Shown here in pieces: positions 1 through 8,364 of a DNA stretch of 64,000 nt. The stretch's first letter is position 1; each line of letters starts with the position of its first letter. Made by a program: the position numbers and the translations under genes. The DNA lies in contig NZ_FOFF01000029.1 of assembly GCF_900110755.1 (NCBI RefSeq), positions 39,393 to 103,392 of the forward strand, read 5' to 3'. Source of the stretch: Streptomyces sp. yr375 (GTDB lineage Bacteria > Actinomycetota > Actinomycetes > Streptomycetales > Streptomycetaceae). The notes below the pieces were generated by a model. The model did no database searches, was not told the origin of the DNA, and saw nothing but the letters and a program-made list of their open reading frames with translations.

Positions 1-252
1 CGCGCCCGCCGCGAGCCCCCGGACCTCCTCGGCCAGCTCCGGCGCCGCCGCCGCGACCGACGCCCGGTGGGCGGCGATCGCGGGCAGCAGCCCGGCCAGG
101 GTGACCGGGGGTTCCATGACCCGGCCGAGCCGGGCGAGGGAGTCGCCGAGGAAGGCGCGCAGGGGGGCGGCGAGGCGTTCACCGTGGGCGCGTCCGGCGG
201 CGAACGGGTCTCCGTGGACGGGTACGAGGGGAATGCCCGCGCCGCCGGTCAC
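1..252 (-). CDS. C45-family (acyl-CoA:6-APA acyltransferase-like) protein, N-terminal part
   Basis: The GTG start at 252 overlaps the stop of the preceding GNAT gene (GTGA), so this gene is translationally coupled as a further member of the long minus-strand operon. It runs off the left edge, leaving about 84 residues. The visible part has HGDPFAAGRAHGERL followed by a helical segment ending in ELAEEVRGLAAGAG, which is how C45 autoproteolytic acyltransferases/hydrolases (penicillin acyltransferase-like) usually begin. The catalytic Cys lies beyond the window edge, so activity cannot be judged. In context it could transfer or remove an acyl group on the pathway product or release it. That role is inference. 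Confidence 0.6.
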   Translation of the reverse strand, partial: MTGGAGIPLVPVHGDPFAAGRAHGERLAAPLRAFLGDSLARLGRVMEPPVTLAGLLPAIAAHRASVAAAAPELAEEVRGLAAGA

Positions 253-872
253 CGGACGGCGTCCAGCCGGGACACCTTGGGTCCGGCCGCCAACTGCCGC
301 TTCACCTCGGGCCATTCGGGGCGCAGGACGCTGTAGAAGACGGCGTCCCTGCGCCGCCCGCCGGGCATGTAGTTGAAGCTGCGCAGGGTGCCCTCCTCCG
401 TGGCGCCGATGTTCCGCAGCCCCTGCCGGGCCTGGACGTTGAGCTCGTCGGTCTTGAACTCGACGCGCTCGGCCCCCATCCGCTCGAAGGCGTGCTCCAA
501 CAGCAAATATTTCGCCCAGCGGTTGACGCCCTTGCCCTGGAAGTCGACGCCGAGCCAGGACCAGCCGATCTCCAGCCGGGCGTCGGCCTCGGCCATGTTG
601 CCGTAGCTCATGCTGCCGGCGACCCGGCCGGTGCGCAGGTCGGTGATGACGTGGACGGCGCGGCGGCCGGCCGCGTGGTCGGCGAGGGTGGCGTCGAAGA
701 ACGTCTCGAAGTCGGCGTCGGTCTCGATGAGGGAGACGAAGTAGCGCCAGATCTCCGGGGCCATGGCGACCGCGCGGATCGCCTCCCGGTCCTCGGGAGT
801 GACCGGGGTGAGCCGGACGTGGTCGTTCGCCAGCGTGGTGGCCGCGCTCTCGGACCAGTTCATGCTGTTCAC
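249..872 (-). CDS. GNAT-family N-acyltransferase (RimJ/RimL type)
   Basis: 207 residues, the usual length for a RimJ-type GNAT. The N-terminal half has LANDHVRLTPVTPEDREAIR, and the acyl-CoA-binding region reads DFQGKGVNRWAKYLLLEHAF (the Q/RxxGxG/A-like turn), followed by VEFKTDELNVQARQGLRNIGA, typical of ribosomal-protein-like acetyltransferases. The GTG start at 872 overlaps the ACP stop; an internal ATG at 863 is an alternative. From memory, triacsin biosynthesis uses a ligase, an ACP and a GNAT that N-acylates ACP-bound hydrazinoacetate. The same three gene types are adjacent here, so an N-acyltransferase acting on a carrier-bound hydrazine is the favoured inference. The acyl donor is unknown. 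Confidence 0.8.
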   Translation of the reverse strand: MNSMNWSESAATTLANDHVRLTPVTPEDREAIRAVAMAPEIWRYFVSLIETDADFETFFDATLADHAAGRRAVHVITDLRTGRVAGSMSYGNMAEADARLEIGWSWLGVDFQGKGVNRWAKYLLLEHAFERMGAERVEFKTDELNVQARQGLRNIGATEEGTLRSFNYMPGGRRRDAVFYSVLRPEWPEVKRQLAAGPKVSRLDAVR

Positions 873-1153
873 ACCGCCTTCGTGGAGTGCCGGGACAGAG
901 CCGCCACGACATCGCCCAGGGTGCGCATGTCGGCGAGGTCGTGCTCGGTGAAGCTACCCAGGTCGACGCCGGTGTCCTGGCAGACCGAGGTGAGGAAGAG
1001 CACCTTGTTGAGCGACGTCAGGCCGTAGACGTCGGTCATGTCCGCGTTCAGGTCCAGGGTGTCGGGGGCCGGGTCCTCGACCAGCACGGTCGCCAGGTTC
1101 TCGCGGGCGGCCTGCTCGATGTGCTGAACTGCCTCGGGCATGGACTCAGGCAT
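869..1153 (-). CDS. Stand-alone acyl carrier protein
   Basis: 94 residues, acidic and helical, with the phosphopantetheine motif YGLTSLNK; the attachment serine is Ser47. The canonical DSL is replaced by TSL, as in the carrier domain of the cupin-MetRS protein encoded upstream. The ATG lies inside the end of the ligase gene (8-base overlap) and the stop overlaps the GNAT start, so the three are coupled. The likely partner is the adjacent adenylating enzyme, which would load an acyl or hydrazino acid onto the serine thiol arm. The loaded substrate cannot be read from sequence. Confidence 0.85.
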   Translation of the reverse strand: MPESMPEAVQHIEQAARENLATVLVEDPAPDTLDLNADMTDVYGLTSLNKVLFLTSVCQDTGVDLGSFTEHDLADMRTLGDVVAALSRHSTKAV

Positions 1154-2780
1154 GGATTCCCTCGCTGTTGTCGTTGATCTCTTGCTGGTGGACTTCGTGG
1201 ATCTGTTTCCGCCGGGGCTTGAACTGCGAGGTGAGCAGGCCGTTCTCGATACTGAACGGCTCCTTCGCGACGATCACCCGGCGGATGCGCTCGTCCGGCT
1301 CCAAGTCGCTGTTGGCGAGCGCCAGTTGGGCGGCGATCGCCTCGTGGTCGGCGGGCAGGCCGGCCGGGGAGACGACGGCCACCAGGTCGGTCTGCGCGGG
1401 GCAGTACAGGACGCACTCGGCGATCGCCTCACCGCTCGCCCGCAGCCGCTCCTCGATCGGCCGGACGACGATCTTGCGGCCGTTGTCCAGGACGATCACG
1501 TCGTCGGCCCGGCCCTGTACGAAGAGGAAGCCGTCGTCGTCGAGATGGCCGAGGTCGCCGGTGCGCACCGTGCCGTCGGGGCCGAAGACGCGCTCGGAGT
1601 CGCCGGGCGCGGCGTAGGCGTAGCGCACGTTGACCGGGTGGTCGCTGCGGACGCTGATCACCCCGTCCTCGCCGATGATGACCTCCTTGCCGGGCAGGAC
1701 CTGCCCGACACTGCCCTCTCGGTGGGCGCCGGGGTGGTTCTTGGTGACGATGCAGGTCTCGTTCAGGCCGTAGCCCTCGAAGATGGGCAGTCCGGCGCCG
1801 TTGAAGAAGCTCAGCACGGCGGCGCTCGCCGGGGCGGAGCCCGTCCACAGGTAGCGGACCCGGTCGCCGAACAGTCCGCGGGCCACCTCCGCCACCGGGG
1901 TGCCGGCCCGGCGGGCGCGGGCCTCGATGTGCCGGCGGGCGCTCTCGTAGAAGGCCGGTACGCCCATGACGACGGTGGGCCGCGCCTTGGGCAGCACGGC
2001 GAAGGCCGCCTCGTAGGTGCTGACGGTGACGTCGTGGCCGTCGACGAGCGCCGAGTAGATCCAGTAGCGCTGCTGGAGCAGGGACAGCGGCAGGAACACG
2101 AACACGTCGTCGCCGGGGCCGTGCGCGAAGATCTGCCGTACGGCGTGCAGCGAGCCGTCGATGCTGCCCGCCGTCGCCGCGAGGCCCTTGGGCACGCCGG
2201 TGCTGCCCGAGGTGAACTTGACGGTGGTGGTGTCGAGCGGCGCGTACCGCACGGCCGGCAGGGGCTCGCTCTCCTCGCCCGGCTTCTCGGACATCGGCCG
2301 TACGTCGGCGATGGGCACCGTGCCCGGCGCGGTGCCGGGGCGGTCGGTGAAGAGCAGCGTGATGCCGTAGCGGTCCATCAGTTCGGCGGAGGGCTCGAAC
2401 TTGCCGGGTTCGAAACCGGCGGTCTCCGCCTTGAGTCGCAGCGCGGCGAGGTCCAGCAGGACCCACTCCAGGCTGTTGGCGGCGAGGATGCCGATCCGGC
2501 TCCCGGGCCCGACCCCGCGTTCCCGCAGCCGGGCCGCGAGCCGCCCGGACCGCTCGTAGAGGTCGGCGAGGCTCAGGGTCTCCGTACCGTCGAGGCGGGC
2601 GAAGGAGATCCGGCCGGGGTGGACGGGCGGGGCGGAGACGATCCGGTTCAGGTACGAGTCCGCATGGGCCGAGTCCGCATGGGGCGAGTCCGGATGGGCC
2701 GAGTCCGCATGGGGCGAGTCCGGATGGGGCGAGTCCGGATGGGGCGAGTCGGGAGGGTACGAGTCCGTGGGGGCCGTCAT
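1146..2780 (-). CDS. AMP-forming acyl ligase (ANL superfamily), probable ACP loader
   Basis: 544 residues. The P-loop-like core motif is TVKFTSGSTGVPKG, with YGLNETCIVT as the adenylate-binding motif, RTGDLGHLDDDGFLFVQGR as the hinge region and NGLLTSQFKPRRKQI in the C-terminal lid carrying the candidate catalytic lysine. This architecture is closest to fatty acyl-CoA/ACP ligases. The first 42 residues are a low-complexity run of PHxDS units and are not part of the fold. The ATG overlaps the NRPS stop (TGATG) and the stop overlaps the ACP start, so ACP loading is the likely role. The substrate is not predictable; hydrazinoacetate-type acids are suggested only by analogy with triacsin pathways. 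Confidence 0.82.
   Translation of the reverse strand: MTAPTDSYPPDSPHPDSPHPDSPHADSAHPDSPHADSAHADSYLNRIVSAPPVHPGRISFARLDGTETLSLADLYERSGRLAARLRERGVGPGSRIGILAANSLEWVLLDLAALRLKAETAGFEPGKFEPSAELMDRYGITLLFTDRPGTAPGTVPIADVRPMSEKPGEESEPLPAVRYAPLDTTTVKFTSGSTGVPKGLAATAGSIDGSLHAVRQIFAHGPGDDVFVFLPLSLLQQRYWIYSALVDGHDVTVSTYEAAFAVLPKARPTVVMGVPAFYESARRHIEARARRAGTPVAEVARGLFGDRVRYLWTGSAPASAAVLSFFNGAGLPIFEGYGLNETCIVTKNHPGAHREGSVGQVLPGKEVIIGEDGVISVRSDHPVNVRYAYAAPGDSERVFGPDGTVRTGDLGHLDDDGFLFVQGRADDVIVLDNGRKIVVRPIEERLRASGEAIAECVLYCPAQTDLVAVVSPAGLPADHEAIAAQLALANSDLEPDERIRRVIVAKEPFSIENGLLTSQFKPRRKQIHEVHQQEINDNSEGIHA
2659..2757. repeat. 15-bp in-phase tandem repeats encoding PHxDS units
   Basis: About six copies of a 15-bp unit (GCATGGGGCGAGTCC and variants on the plus strand) lie within the first 42 codons of the ligase gene. 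The unit length keeps the frame, giving alternating PHADS, PHPDS and AHADS. The repeat adds an unstructured, acidic and His-rich N-terminal tail. Copy number is likely to vary between strains. Confidence 0.85.
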
Positions 2781-5700
2781 CAGGCGTCCGCTCCTTTCTT
2801 CGTCAGGGTGATGTGGGCGGCCATGGCGCGCAGCGTCTCCAGGTCGGCCATCCGCTCCAGGGGGATGCTGATCCGGAACTCCTTGCGCACGGCGGTGATG
2901 ATGCGGGCGGCGGCCAGGGAGTCCCCGCCCAGGTCGTAGAGGCTGTCGGTCGGGCCCGCCTCGGTGCGCAGGACCTTCGTCCAGATGCCGGCGAGGGTCT
3001 TCTCCGTCTCGTCGGCGAAGGCGGCGCCGCCGCCCTCCGCGACCGGGTTCCCCTCGGCGGCCGGATCGACGGCGGTGGCGGCCAGCGCCTTGCGGTCGAC
3101 CTTGCCGTTGCGGGTCAGCGGCAGTTCCGGGTGCCAGACCAGCACCGACGGGATCATGTAGTCGGGCAGGTCGCGGCGGAGCGCCTCGCGCAGTTCGGCC
3201 AGCGCGGGACGGTCCTCGCCGGCCGGCACGAGGTGGGCCACCAGCCGGTCGCCGCGCGCGCCGGGCCGCGCCGCGACCACCGCCTGCCGTACGGCGTCCA
3301 GCGCCACCAGCCGGGTCTCCACCTCGCCCGCCTCGATGCGGTAGCCGTTGACCTTGATCTGGAAGTCGCCCCGGCCGAGGATCTGGATCGACCCGTCGGG
3401 CAGATAGCGGCCCAGGTCACCGGTGCGGTAGAGGCGTTCGCCGCGCCGGGCGTCGTGCCGGAACCGTTCGGCGGTGCGCTGTTCGTCGCCCCAGTAGCCG
3501 CGGGCGAGACCGGCGCCGGCGGCGCAGATCTCGCCGGTGACCCAGTCGGGGGCGTCCAGGCCGTCCCGGTCCAGGACGTACGCCCGGTTGTTGGCGTTGG
3601 GGCGGCCGTACGGGATGGACTCGCTGCCGTCCTCGTCGGGGCCCACGGGGTGCAGGATGTTCCAGATGGTCGTCTCGGTGGGGCCGCCGAGGGAGACCAC
3701 CGACAGCTCCGGCATGGTCCGGCGCAGCGCTGCGGGCAGCGTGGGCGGGATGCGGTCGCCGCTCATCATCACCAGCCGCAGCGCGGGCGGTACGGCGGAG
3801 TCGGCGAGCGCCTGATCGTGCATCAGGGACACGATGGCGGGCACCGAGTTCCACACCGTGACCCCGGCCGAGGCGCACAGCTCCAGCCAGTGCGCCGGGT
3901 CGGCGGCCCGCCCCGCGTCGGGCATCACGAGGGCCGCACCGGCCGACAGGGCGCCGAAGACGTCCCACACCGACAGGTCGAAGTTGAACGCGCTGACGGC
4001 GAAGAACCGGTCGGCGGGGCCGATGCCGAACCGCTCCGCGCAGTCGGCGACGACGTTGGCCACACTGCGGTGGCTGACCATGACGCCCTTGGGCTCCCCG
4101 GTGGTCCCCGAGGTGTAGAGGACGTACGCGAGGTCGTCGGGACAGGCACCGGGCAGCGGCGCGGGCGGGGCGGGCGAGGTCGCCGCCGGTGCCGCCGCGC
4201 TGCCGGTCAGGTCGAGTACTTCCCGGTCCGTGTCCTCGTAGCCGGTGTTGGTGAGGACCAGTCGGACGCGGCCGTCGCGCAGCATGTACTCCCGGCGGGC
4301 GGCGGGCAGCGCGGCGTCGACGGGCAGGTAGGCGCCGCCGGCCAGGACGGTGGCGAGGATGCCGGTGATCTGGTCCGGGCCCCGGGTCGCCACCAGGCCG
4401 ACCAACTCGTCGCGTGCCAGGCCCCGTTCGCGCAGCCAGTGGGCGGCGTGGGAGGCGCGGGCGAGGAGTTCGCCGTACGTCACCGTGGCGTCGGAGGTGA
4501 TGACGGCGGGCGCGTCCGGGGACTGCCGGGCGCGGGCGACGAAGGCCTCGCCGAGCAGGGTGTCCGGCAGTGCGACGGCGGTGTCGTTGGCGGCCCTGCG
4601 CCTGGCGCGCTGGGCCTCGGGCAGCAGGTCGAAGTCGGTTGCCTGCCAGGCGTGTTCCTCGGTGAGGGTCTCCAGCAAAGTCCGGTAGCCGTGCACGAGG
4701 GCGGCCGGCAGCCCTTCGGGGAACAGCTCGTCCACGCTGTCGAACTGGACGACGAGCCCGCCGCGTCGCTCCATGGCGAACACGTTGAGCCACACCTGCG
4801 GGGTCTGGCTCACCGTGTACGTCTCGGGGCCGAACAGTTCCAGCGCGGAGCCGTCCACGCCGTCCTGTCCGTGTCCGAGGGCGCTGTTGAAGGTGAACGG
4901 CATCCGGGCCCCGGCCGGTCCGCCGCGCCTGCGGGACAGTTCCCGCAGGGCGTCCAGGCCGGAGAAGTGCCGGTGGTCCAGGTCGGTGCGCAGCCGGGTC
5001 TGCACCGCGCGGGCCCGCTCCACGAACGGCATCCGGCGGTCGACGGCCACCTCCACCAGCATGGTGTCGGAGAACTGGCCGATCGCGTCGAAGGCCCGGG
5101 GGTGCACCGGCGGGCGGTTGGCGACCGTGGTGTTGAGGGTGAACGCGGACCCCGCGCCCCAGGTGGCGAGGGTCTCCGCGTACGCGGCAAGGAGCAGCGC
5201 GGACGGGGTGAGCCCCGCCTCGGCCGCCCGCCCCCGCAGCACCGTCCACCGCCGCGCGTCGAGCCGCACCTCCCGGGGCACGAACCGCGCCCCGGTGATC
5301 GACGCGGGAGAGACCCGCAGCGGGAGATCCGGGTGCGGCGCGAGGTCGTCGAGGCGGTCGAGCCAGTACGCGCGGGAGCGGCGGGCCGGGGCGCGGGCGG
5401 CGGCCTGCTCCAGGGCGGCCACATGGTCGCTGAAGCGCAGCTCCTCGGGGCCGTCGGCGTCGACGTCCGGTCCCTGCTCGTACGCCTGCCACCAGGCGCG
5501 GAAGAACAGGAACATGCTGATGCCGTCCATCACCAGGCCGTCGTGGCTGATGTGCAGCACCGTCAGGTCGTCGGCGAGGACGGTCGCCTCGACGGCGATC
5601 AGCGGGCCGTCGGCGGGCAGCACCCGGTGCGAGCGTTCGGCGCGCAGCGCCGAGCGGATCTCGCGCCGCCGCTCCGCGCTCTCGCCGCGCAGGTCCAGCC

Positions 5701-6115
5701 GGGCGATGCGGAGCGCCGCGCCGGGCGGCTGCTCGGTCTGCCGGTCGTCGGCGGGGAAGCGGGAGCGCAGCGCGCTGTGCCGGTCGACGACGTGGGTGAG
5801 GGCGGCCTCCAGCCGGTCCAGGTCCCAGACGCCCTCGACCTCGTGGTAGACGTGGCTGGCCACGTCGCCGATCTCGAAGAGGCCGTCCCGGCCGAGCAGA
5901 TAGCCGCGTTGCAGGGGTGTCAGCGGGAAGCCGCGGGTGCGGCGGGCCTGGTCGGCGAGATGGGCGACCAGGCCTTCCTTCGCGGCCCTGATCCGGGCCA
6001 CGAACTCGGGGTCCATCCGCTCGCGTACGCCCTGGAGCCGCAGGTCACCGCCTTCCAGGGTGATCGCAAGGCCCCGCTGCTCCATCTCCTTCAGGAGGTC
6101 GAGGTGGGAGCTCAC
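2780..6115 (-). CDS. NRPS module: TubC docking-Cy-A-PCP, predicted cysteine-activating
   Basis: 1111 residues. Residues 1-60 form a TubC_N docking domain (LLKEMEQRGLAITLEGGDLR). Residues 65-500 are a heterocyclisation domain with the DxxxxD signature D192-GLVM-D197 (HDGLVMDGIS) instead of HHxxxDG. Residues 520-1010 are an adenylation domain with YTSGTTGEPKG near 668, RTGDLG near 897 and the lysine in NGKVDRK at 1005. Residues 1035-1105 are a PCP with Ser1066 in LGGDSL. The binding-pocket code I read by aligning to PchE/PchF-type domains is D-L-W-N-M-S-L-I-W-K, close to the cysteine code DLYNLSLIWK. A thiazoline is therefore expected. There is no thioesterase domain. The GTG start at 6115 overlaps the stop of the MetRS-like gene. 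Confidence 0.92.
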   Translation of the reverse strand: MSSHLDLLKEMEQRGLAITLEGGDLRLQGVRERMDPEFVARIRAAKEGLVAHLADQARRTRGFPLTPLQRGYLLGRDGLFEIGDVASHVYHEVEGVWDLDRLEAALTHVVDRHSALRSRFPADDRQTEQPPGAALRIARLDLRGESAERRREIRSALRAERSHRVLPADGPLIAVEATVLADDLTVLHISHDGLVMDGISMFLFFRAWWQAYEQGPDVDADGPEELRFSDHVAALEQAAARAPARRSRAYWLDRLDDLAPHPDLPLRVSPASITGARFVPREVRLDARRWTVLRGRAAEAGLTPSALLLAAYAETLATWGAGSAFTLNTTVANRPPVHPRAFDAIGQFSDTMLVEVAVDRRMPFVERARAVQTRLRTDLDHRHFSGLDALRELSRRRGGPAGARMPFTFNSALGHGQDGVDGSALELFGPETYTVSQTPQVWLNVFAMERRGGLVVQFDSVDELFPEGLPAALVHGYRTLLETLTEEHAWQATDFDLLPEAQRARRRAANDTAVALPDTLLGEAFVARARQSPDAPAVITSDATVTYGELLARASHAAHWLRERGLARDELVGLVATRGPDQITGILATVLAGGAYLPVDAALPAARREYMLRDGRVRLVLTNTGYEDTDREVLDLTGSAAAPAATSPAPPAPLPGACPDDLAYVLYTSGTTGEPKGVMVSHRSVANVVADCAERFGIGPADRFFAVSAFNFDLSVWDVFGALSAGAALVMPDAGRAADPAHWLELCASAGVTVWNSVPAIVSLMHDQALADSAVPPALRLVMMSGDRIPPTLPAALRRTMPELSVVSLGGPTETTIWNILHPVGPDEDGSESIPYGRPNANNRAYVLDRDGLDAPDWVTGEICAAGAGLARGYWGDEQRTAERFRHDARRGERLYRTGDLGRYLPDGSIQILGRGDFQIKVNGYRIEAGEVETRLVALDAVRQAVVAARPGARGDRLVAHLVPAGEDRPALAELREALRRDLPDYMIPSVLVWHPELPLTRNGKVDRKALAATAVDPAAEGNPVAEGGGAAFADETEKTLAGIWTKVLRTEAGPTDSLYDLGGDSLAAARIITAVRKEFRISIPLERMADLETLRAMAAHITLTKKGADA

Positions 6116-8364
6116 GACCGGTCCCCTTCCGGCGCGGCACGCTCGGCGCGTTCGGCGAGCAGTGCGGCGAGCGCGGGGACATCGAGGTCGCCGAGGAGTT
6201 CCTCCATGGTGACGTCCACGTCGAGGTGTTCGAGGATCTTGTACTGGAGGGTGACGGCGGACAGCGAGGTGGTGCCGAGCGCGCTGAGCGTGCGGCCGGT
6301 GAGGTCCTCGTCCGGCGCGAGCGTGAGGATCTCCCGTACGACCTCGCTGAACCAGGGCAGCGGCGCGGGCTCGGCCGCCGCGTCCTCGGGCAGCTTGAAG
6401 AACACCGCGTCGGCGAGGTTCACCGGGGTGCCGGGCGCGAGGAGTTCGACGGTGCGCGGCCAGGCGGTGGGTTCGGGCAGGCCGAGCGCGTCGGTGAGGC
6501 GGGCCGCGAAGCGCGGCATGAGGGGGGCCGCGCCGTGCGCCAGCAGCTTGGCGGCGGCCAGTTCCAGGGCGGTCGCGGTCCGCAGTTCGCTGTGCCAGTC
6601 CGCGCGCCCGGCCAGCAGGGCGGCCTCGCGGCGGCTGAACCGTACGGTGTCCTCGACGAGTCCGGTGAGTTCGGCGGCGGCCTCGCGCAGCGAGAAGCCC
6701 TCGGGGCCGAGGCTCGCGGTGAGCGCCGTGAGGCGGCCGCCGAGCCGGGCGAGGAACGCCGACTGCTCGGGCGTCCAGGTGCCGGCGTCCGGCGCGACGC
6801 CGTCGTAGGTCTTCGCGACCCGGACGCCCAGGTCGTTCAGCCAGGTCTGCCAGGTGCCGACGAGGGTGTCGCGCAGCGCCGTCTCGTACGCGGCGCGCCG
6901 GAAGTCGGTGCGCTCGCCCTCGGGGCGGGTGCTGGACAGGAAGTAGCGGACGGCGTCGACGGTGTCCGGGTTCAGGATCTCCTTGCCCCAGATGGCGTGC
7001 CGCCTGCTGGTGGAGAACTTGGAGCCTTCGAGCAGGTAGAACTCGTTGACGTGGTAGTCGATGTCGGGCGTCCAGTCGGGGAAGGCGAGCTTGTACAGCA
7101 CCGGGTAGAGCACCCCGTGGTAGAAGCTGTTGTCGTAGCCGAAGAAGTGGACGATCTTCCAGTCCTGCTCCGGCTCGCCCGCCCGCCAGGACTCGCCGAG
7201 CCCGGCGCCGAGCGCCTCGACGCCGTGCAGGAAGCCGTGGCTCATCTCCGGCCAGACCCAGATCACCTGGCCCTCGCCGGCCGGTTCGGCGGGGCCGACG
7301 CCCCAGGACGAGGGGTGGCTCACGGGGATGTCCAGGCGGGCCTTGGCGAAGATCCGGTCGGCGAGTTCGCGCAGCCGGGCCGGGGTGCGGCCGAGCCGGT
7401 GGTGGTCGGCGACGGCGTCCTTGAACTCGTGCAGCGGGAGGGAGAAGCGGGTGGCGGTGCCCCGGCGGGGGGTGGCCGCCGAGCGGCTGGTGACCGGGTC
7501 GGTGAGGTCCGCGACGGTGTTGGGCTCGCCGCACTCCTCGCAGATGTTGCCGCTGGTGCCGTGGCCGCAGCCGGGGCAGCCGCCCTTGACGTCGACCTCG
7601 TAGAGGTACTGGCCGGTCTCCGGGTCGAAGAGCGAGTCGCCCGGCGTCGGGGCGACCGAGCCGGAGGAGACCAGCTTGGAGAAGAACTCCCGCAGGCCGT
7701 CCCGGTAGCCGGGCGCGGTGTCGGTGACGGTGTACTGGTCCAGCGGGATGTCCATCAGCCGCAGCGTCTCGGCTATCTCGGCGCTGTAGTGGGCGGCGGT
7801 CTCGGCGGGGGTGCGGTCCTCGGCGCGGGCGGCGGCGGTGACGTAGCTCTGGAAGTCGTCGCTGCCGGTGAGGTGCCAGACCCGCGCGCCGTTCATCCGC
7901 TGGAAGCGGGTGTACGCGTCGGCCCCGAGGTAGGGGCCGGAGAGGTGGCCGAGGTGCAGGTCGCCGTTGGGGGTGGGGGGCGTGGAGAAGACGAAGACCG
8001 GACGGTCGCCGAAGCTCTTGCGCCCGGTGTCGGCGGCCGAGCGCAGGGCGCGGTCGGGGTCGCGCCAGTACTGGGTCAGGAAGACGACGTCGGTGGCGCC
8101 GGTGTTCTCCAGGACGTGCGACTCGAAGGGCTCGAACAGCGCCACGGTGCCGGGCCGCGCCGGGTGCCGGCGGCCGTCGACGACGAACTCGCCCTCGCCC
8201 GCCACGATCACGAACATCTCGGTCTCGTCGTGCTGGTGGCTGTCCGAGGCGTGCCCCGGGCGGACCCGGCCCCAGCCGGCCCCCGTGCCGAGGCCCTCGA
8301 TGTCGCTCATGTCGATGCCGAAGGCGTCCTCCAGGACGCTGTCGTCATAGGTGTCGATGATCAC
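6112..8364 (-). CDS. Cupin-methionyl-tRNA-synthetase-like-carrier protein (hydrazine-forming enzyme family)
   Basis: 750 residues from a GTG start that overlaps the FAD-enzyme stop. Residues 1-110 are a cupin with candidate metal ligands H43, H45, E49 (SHQHDETE) and H83. Residues 120-660 are a class I MetRS-like catalytic domain with HLGH at 137-140 (HIGH), a four-cysteine zinc knuckle C263/C266/C275/C278 and KFSTS at 449-453 (KMSKS-like). Residues 675-740 are a carrier domain with LGTTSL and Ser700. Cupin-MetRS didomain enzymes such as Spb40 (s56-p1) and the triacsin enzyme join N6-hydroxylysine to glycine through an N-N bond. The same reaction is expected here. The extra carrier domain is unusual and suggests that the amino acid or hydrazine product is held for the NRPS encoded next. 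Confidence 0.9.
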   Translation of the reverse strand: MIIDTYDDSVLEDAFGIDMSDIEGLGTGAGWGRVRPGHASDSHQHDETEMFVIVAGEGEFVVDGRRHPARPGTVALFEPFESHVLENTGATDVVFLTQYWRDPDRALRSAADTGRKSFGDRPVFVFSTPPTPNGDLHLGHLSGPYLGADAYTRFQRMNGARVWHLTGSDDFQSYVTAAARAEDRTPAETAAHYSAEIAETLRLMDIPLDQYTVTDTAPGYRDGLREFFSKLVSSGSVAPTPGDSLFDPETGQYLYEVDVKGGCPGCGHGTSGNICEECGEPNTVADLTDPVTSRSAATPRRGTATRFSLPLHEFKDAVADHHRLGRTPARLRELADRIFAKARLDIPVSHPSSWGVGPAEPAGEGQVIWVWPEMSHGFLHGVEALGAGLGESWRAGEPEQDWKIVHFFGYDNSFYHGVLYPVLYKLAFPDWTPDIDYHVNEFYLLEGSKFSTSRRHAIWGKEILNPDTVDAVRYFLSSTRPEGERTDFRRAAYETALRDTLVGTWQTWLNDLGVRVAKTYDGVAPDAGTWTPEQSAFLARLGGRLTALTASLGPEGFSLREAAAELTGLVEDTVRFSRREAALLAGRADWHSELRTATALELAAAKLLAHGAAPLMPRFAARLTDALGLPEPTAWPRTVELLAPGTPVNLADAVFFKLPEDAAAEPAPLPWFSEVVREILTLAPDEDLTGRTLSALGTTSLSAVTLQYKILEHLDVDVTMEELLGDLDVPALAALLAERAERAAPEGDRS

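Noticed and set aside
2813..6808. Very long plus-strand open frame opposite the NRPS
   Set aside because: High-GC codon bias opens the antisense frame; it has no recognisable domain, while the minus strand has clear NRPS motifs.
6112..8364. Housekeeping methionyl-tRNA synthetase
   Set aside because: Fused cupin and carrier domains, altered HIGH/KMSKS motifs and location in an overlapping biosynthetic operon argue for a hydrazine-forming enzyme.
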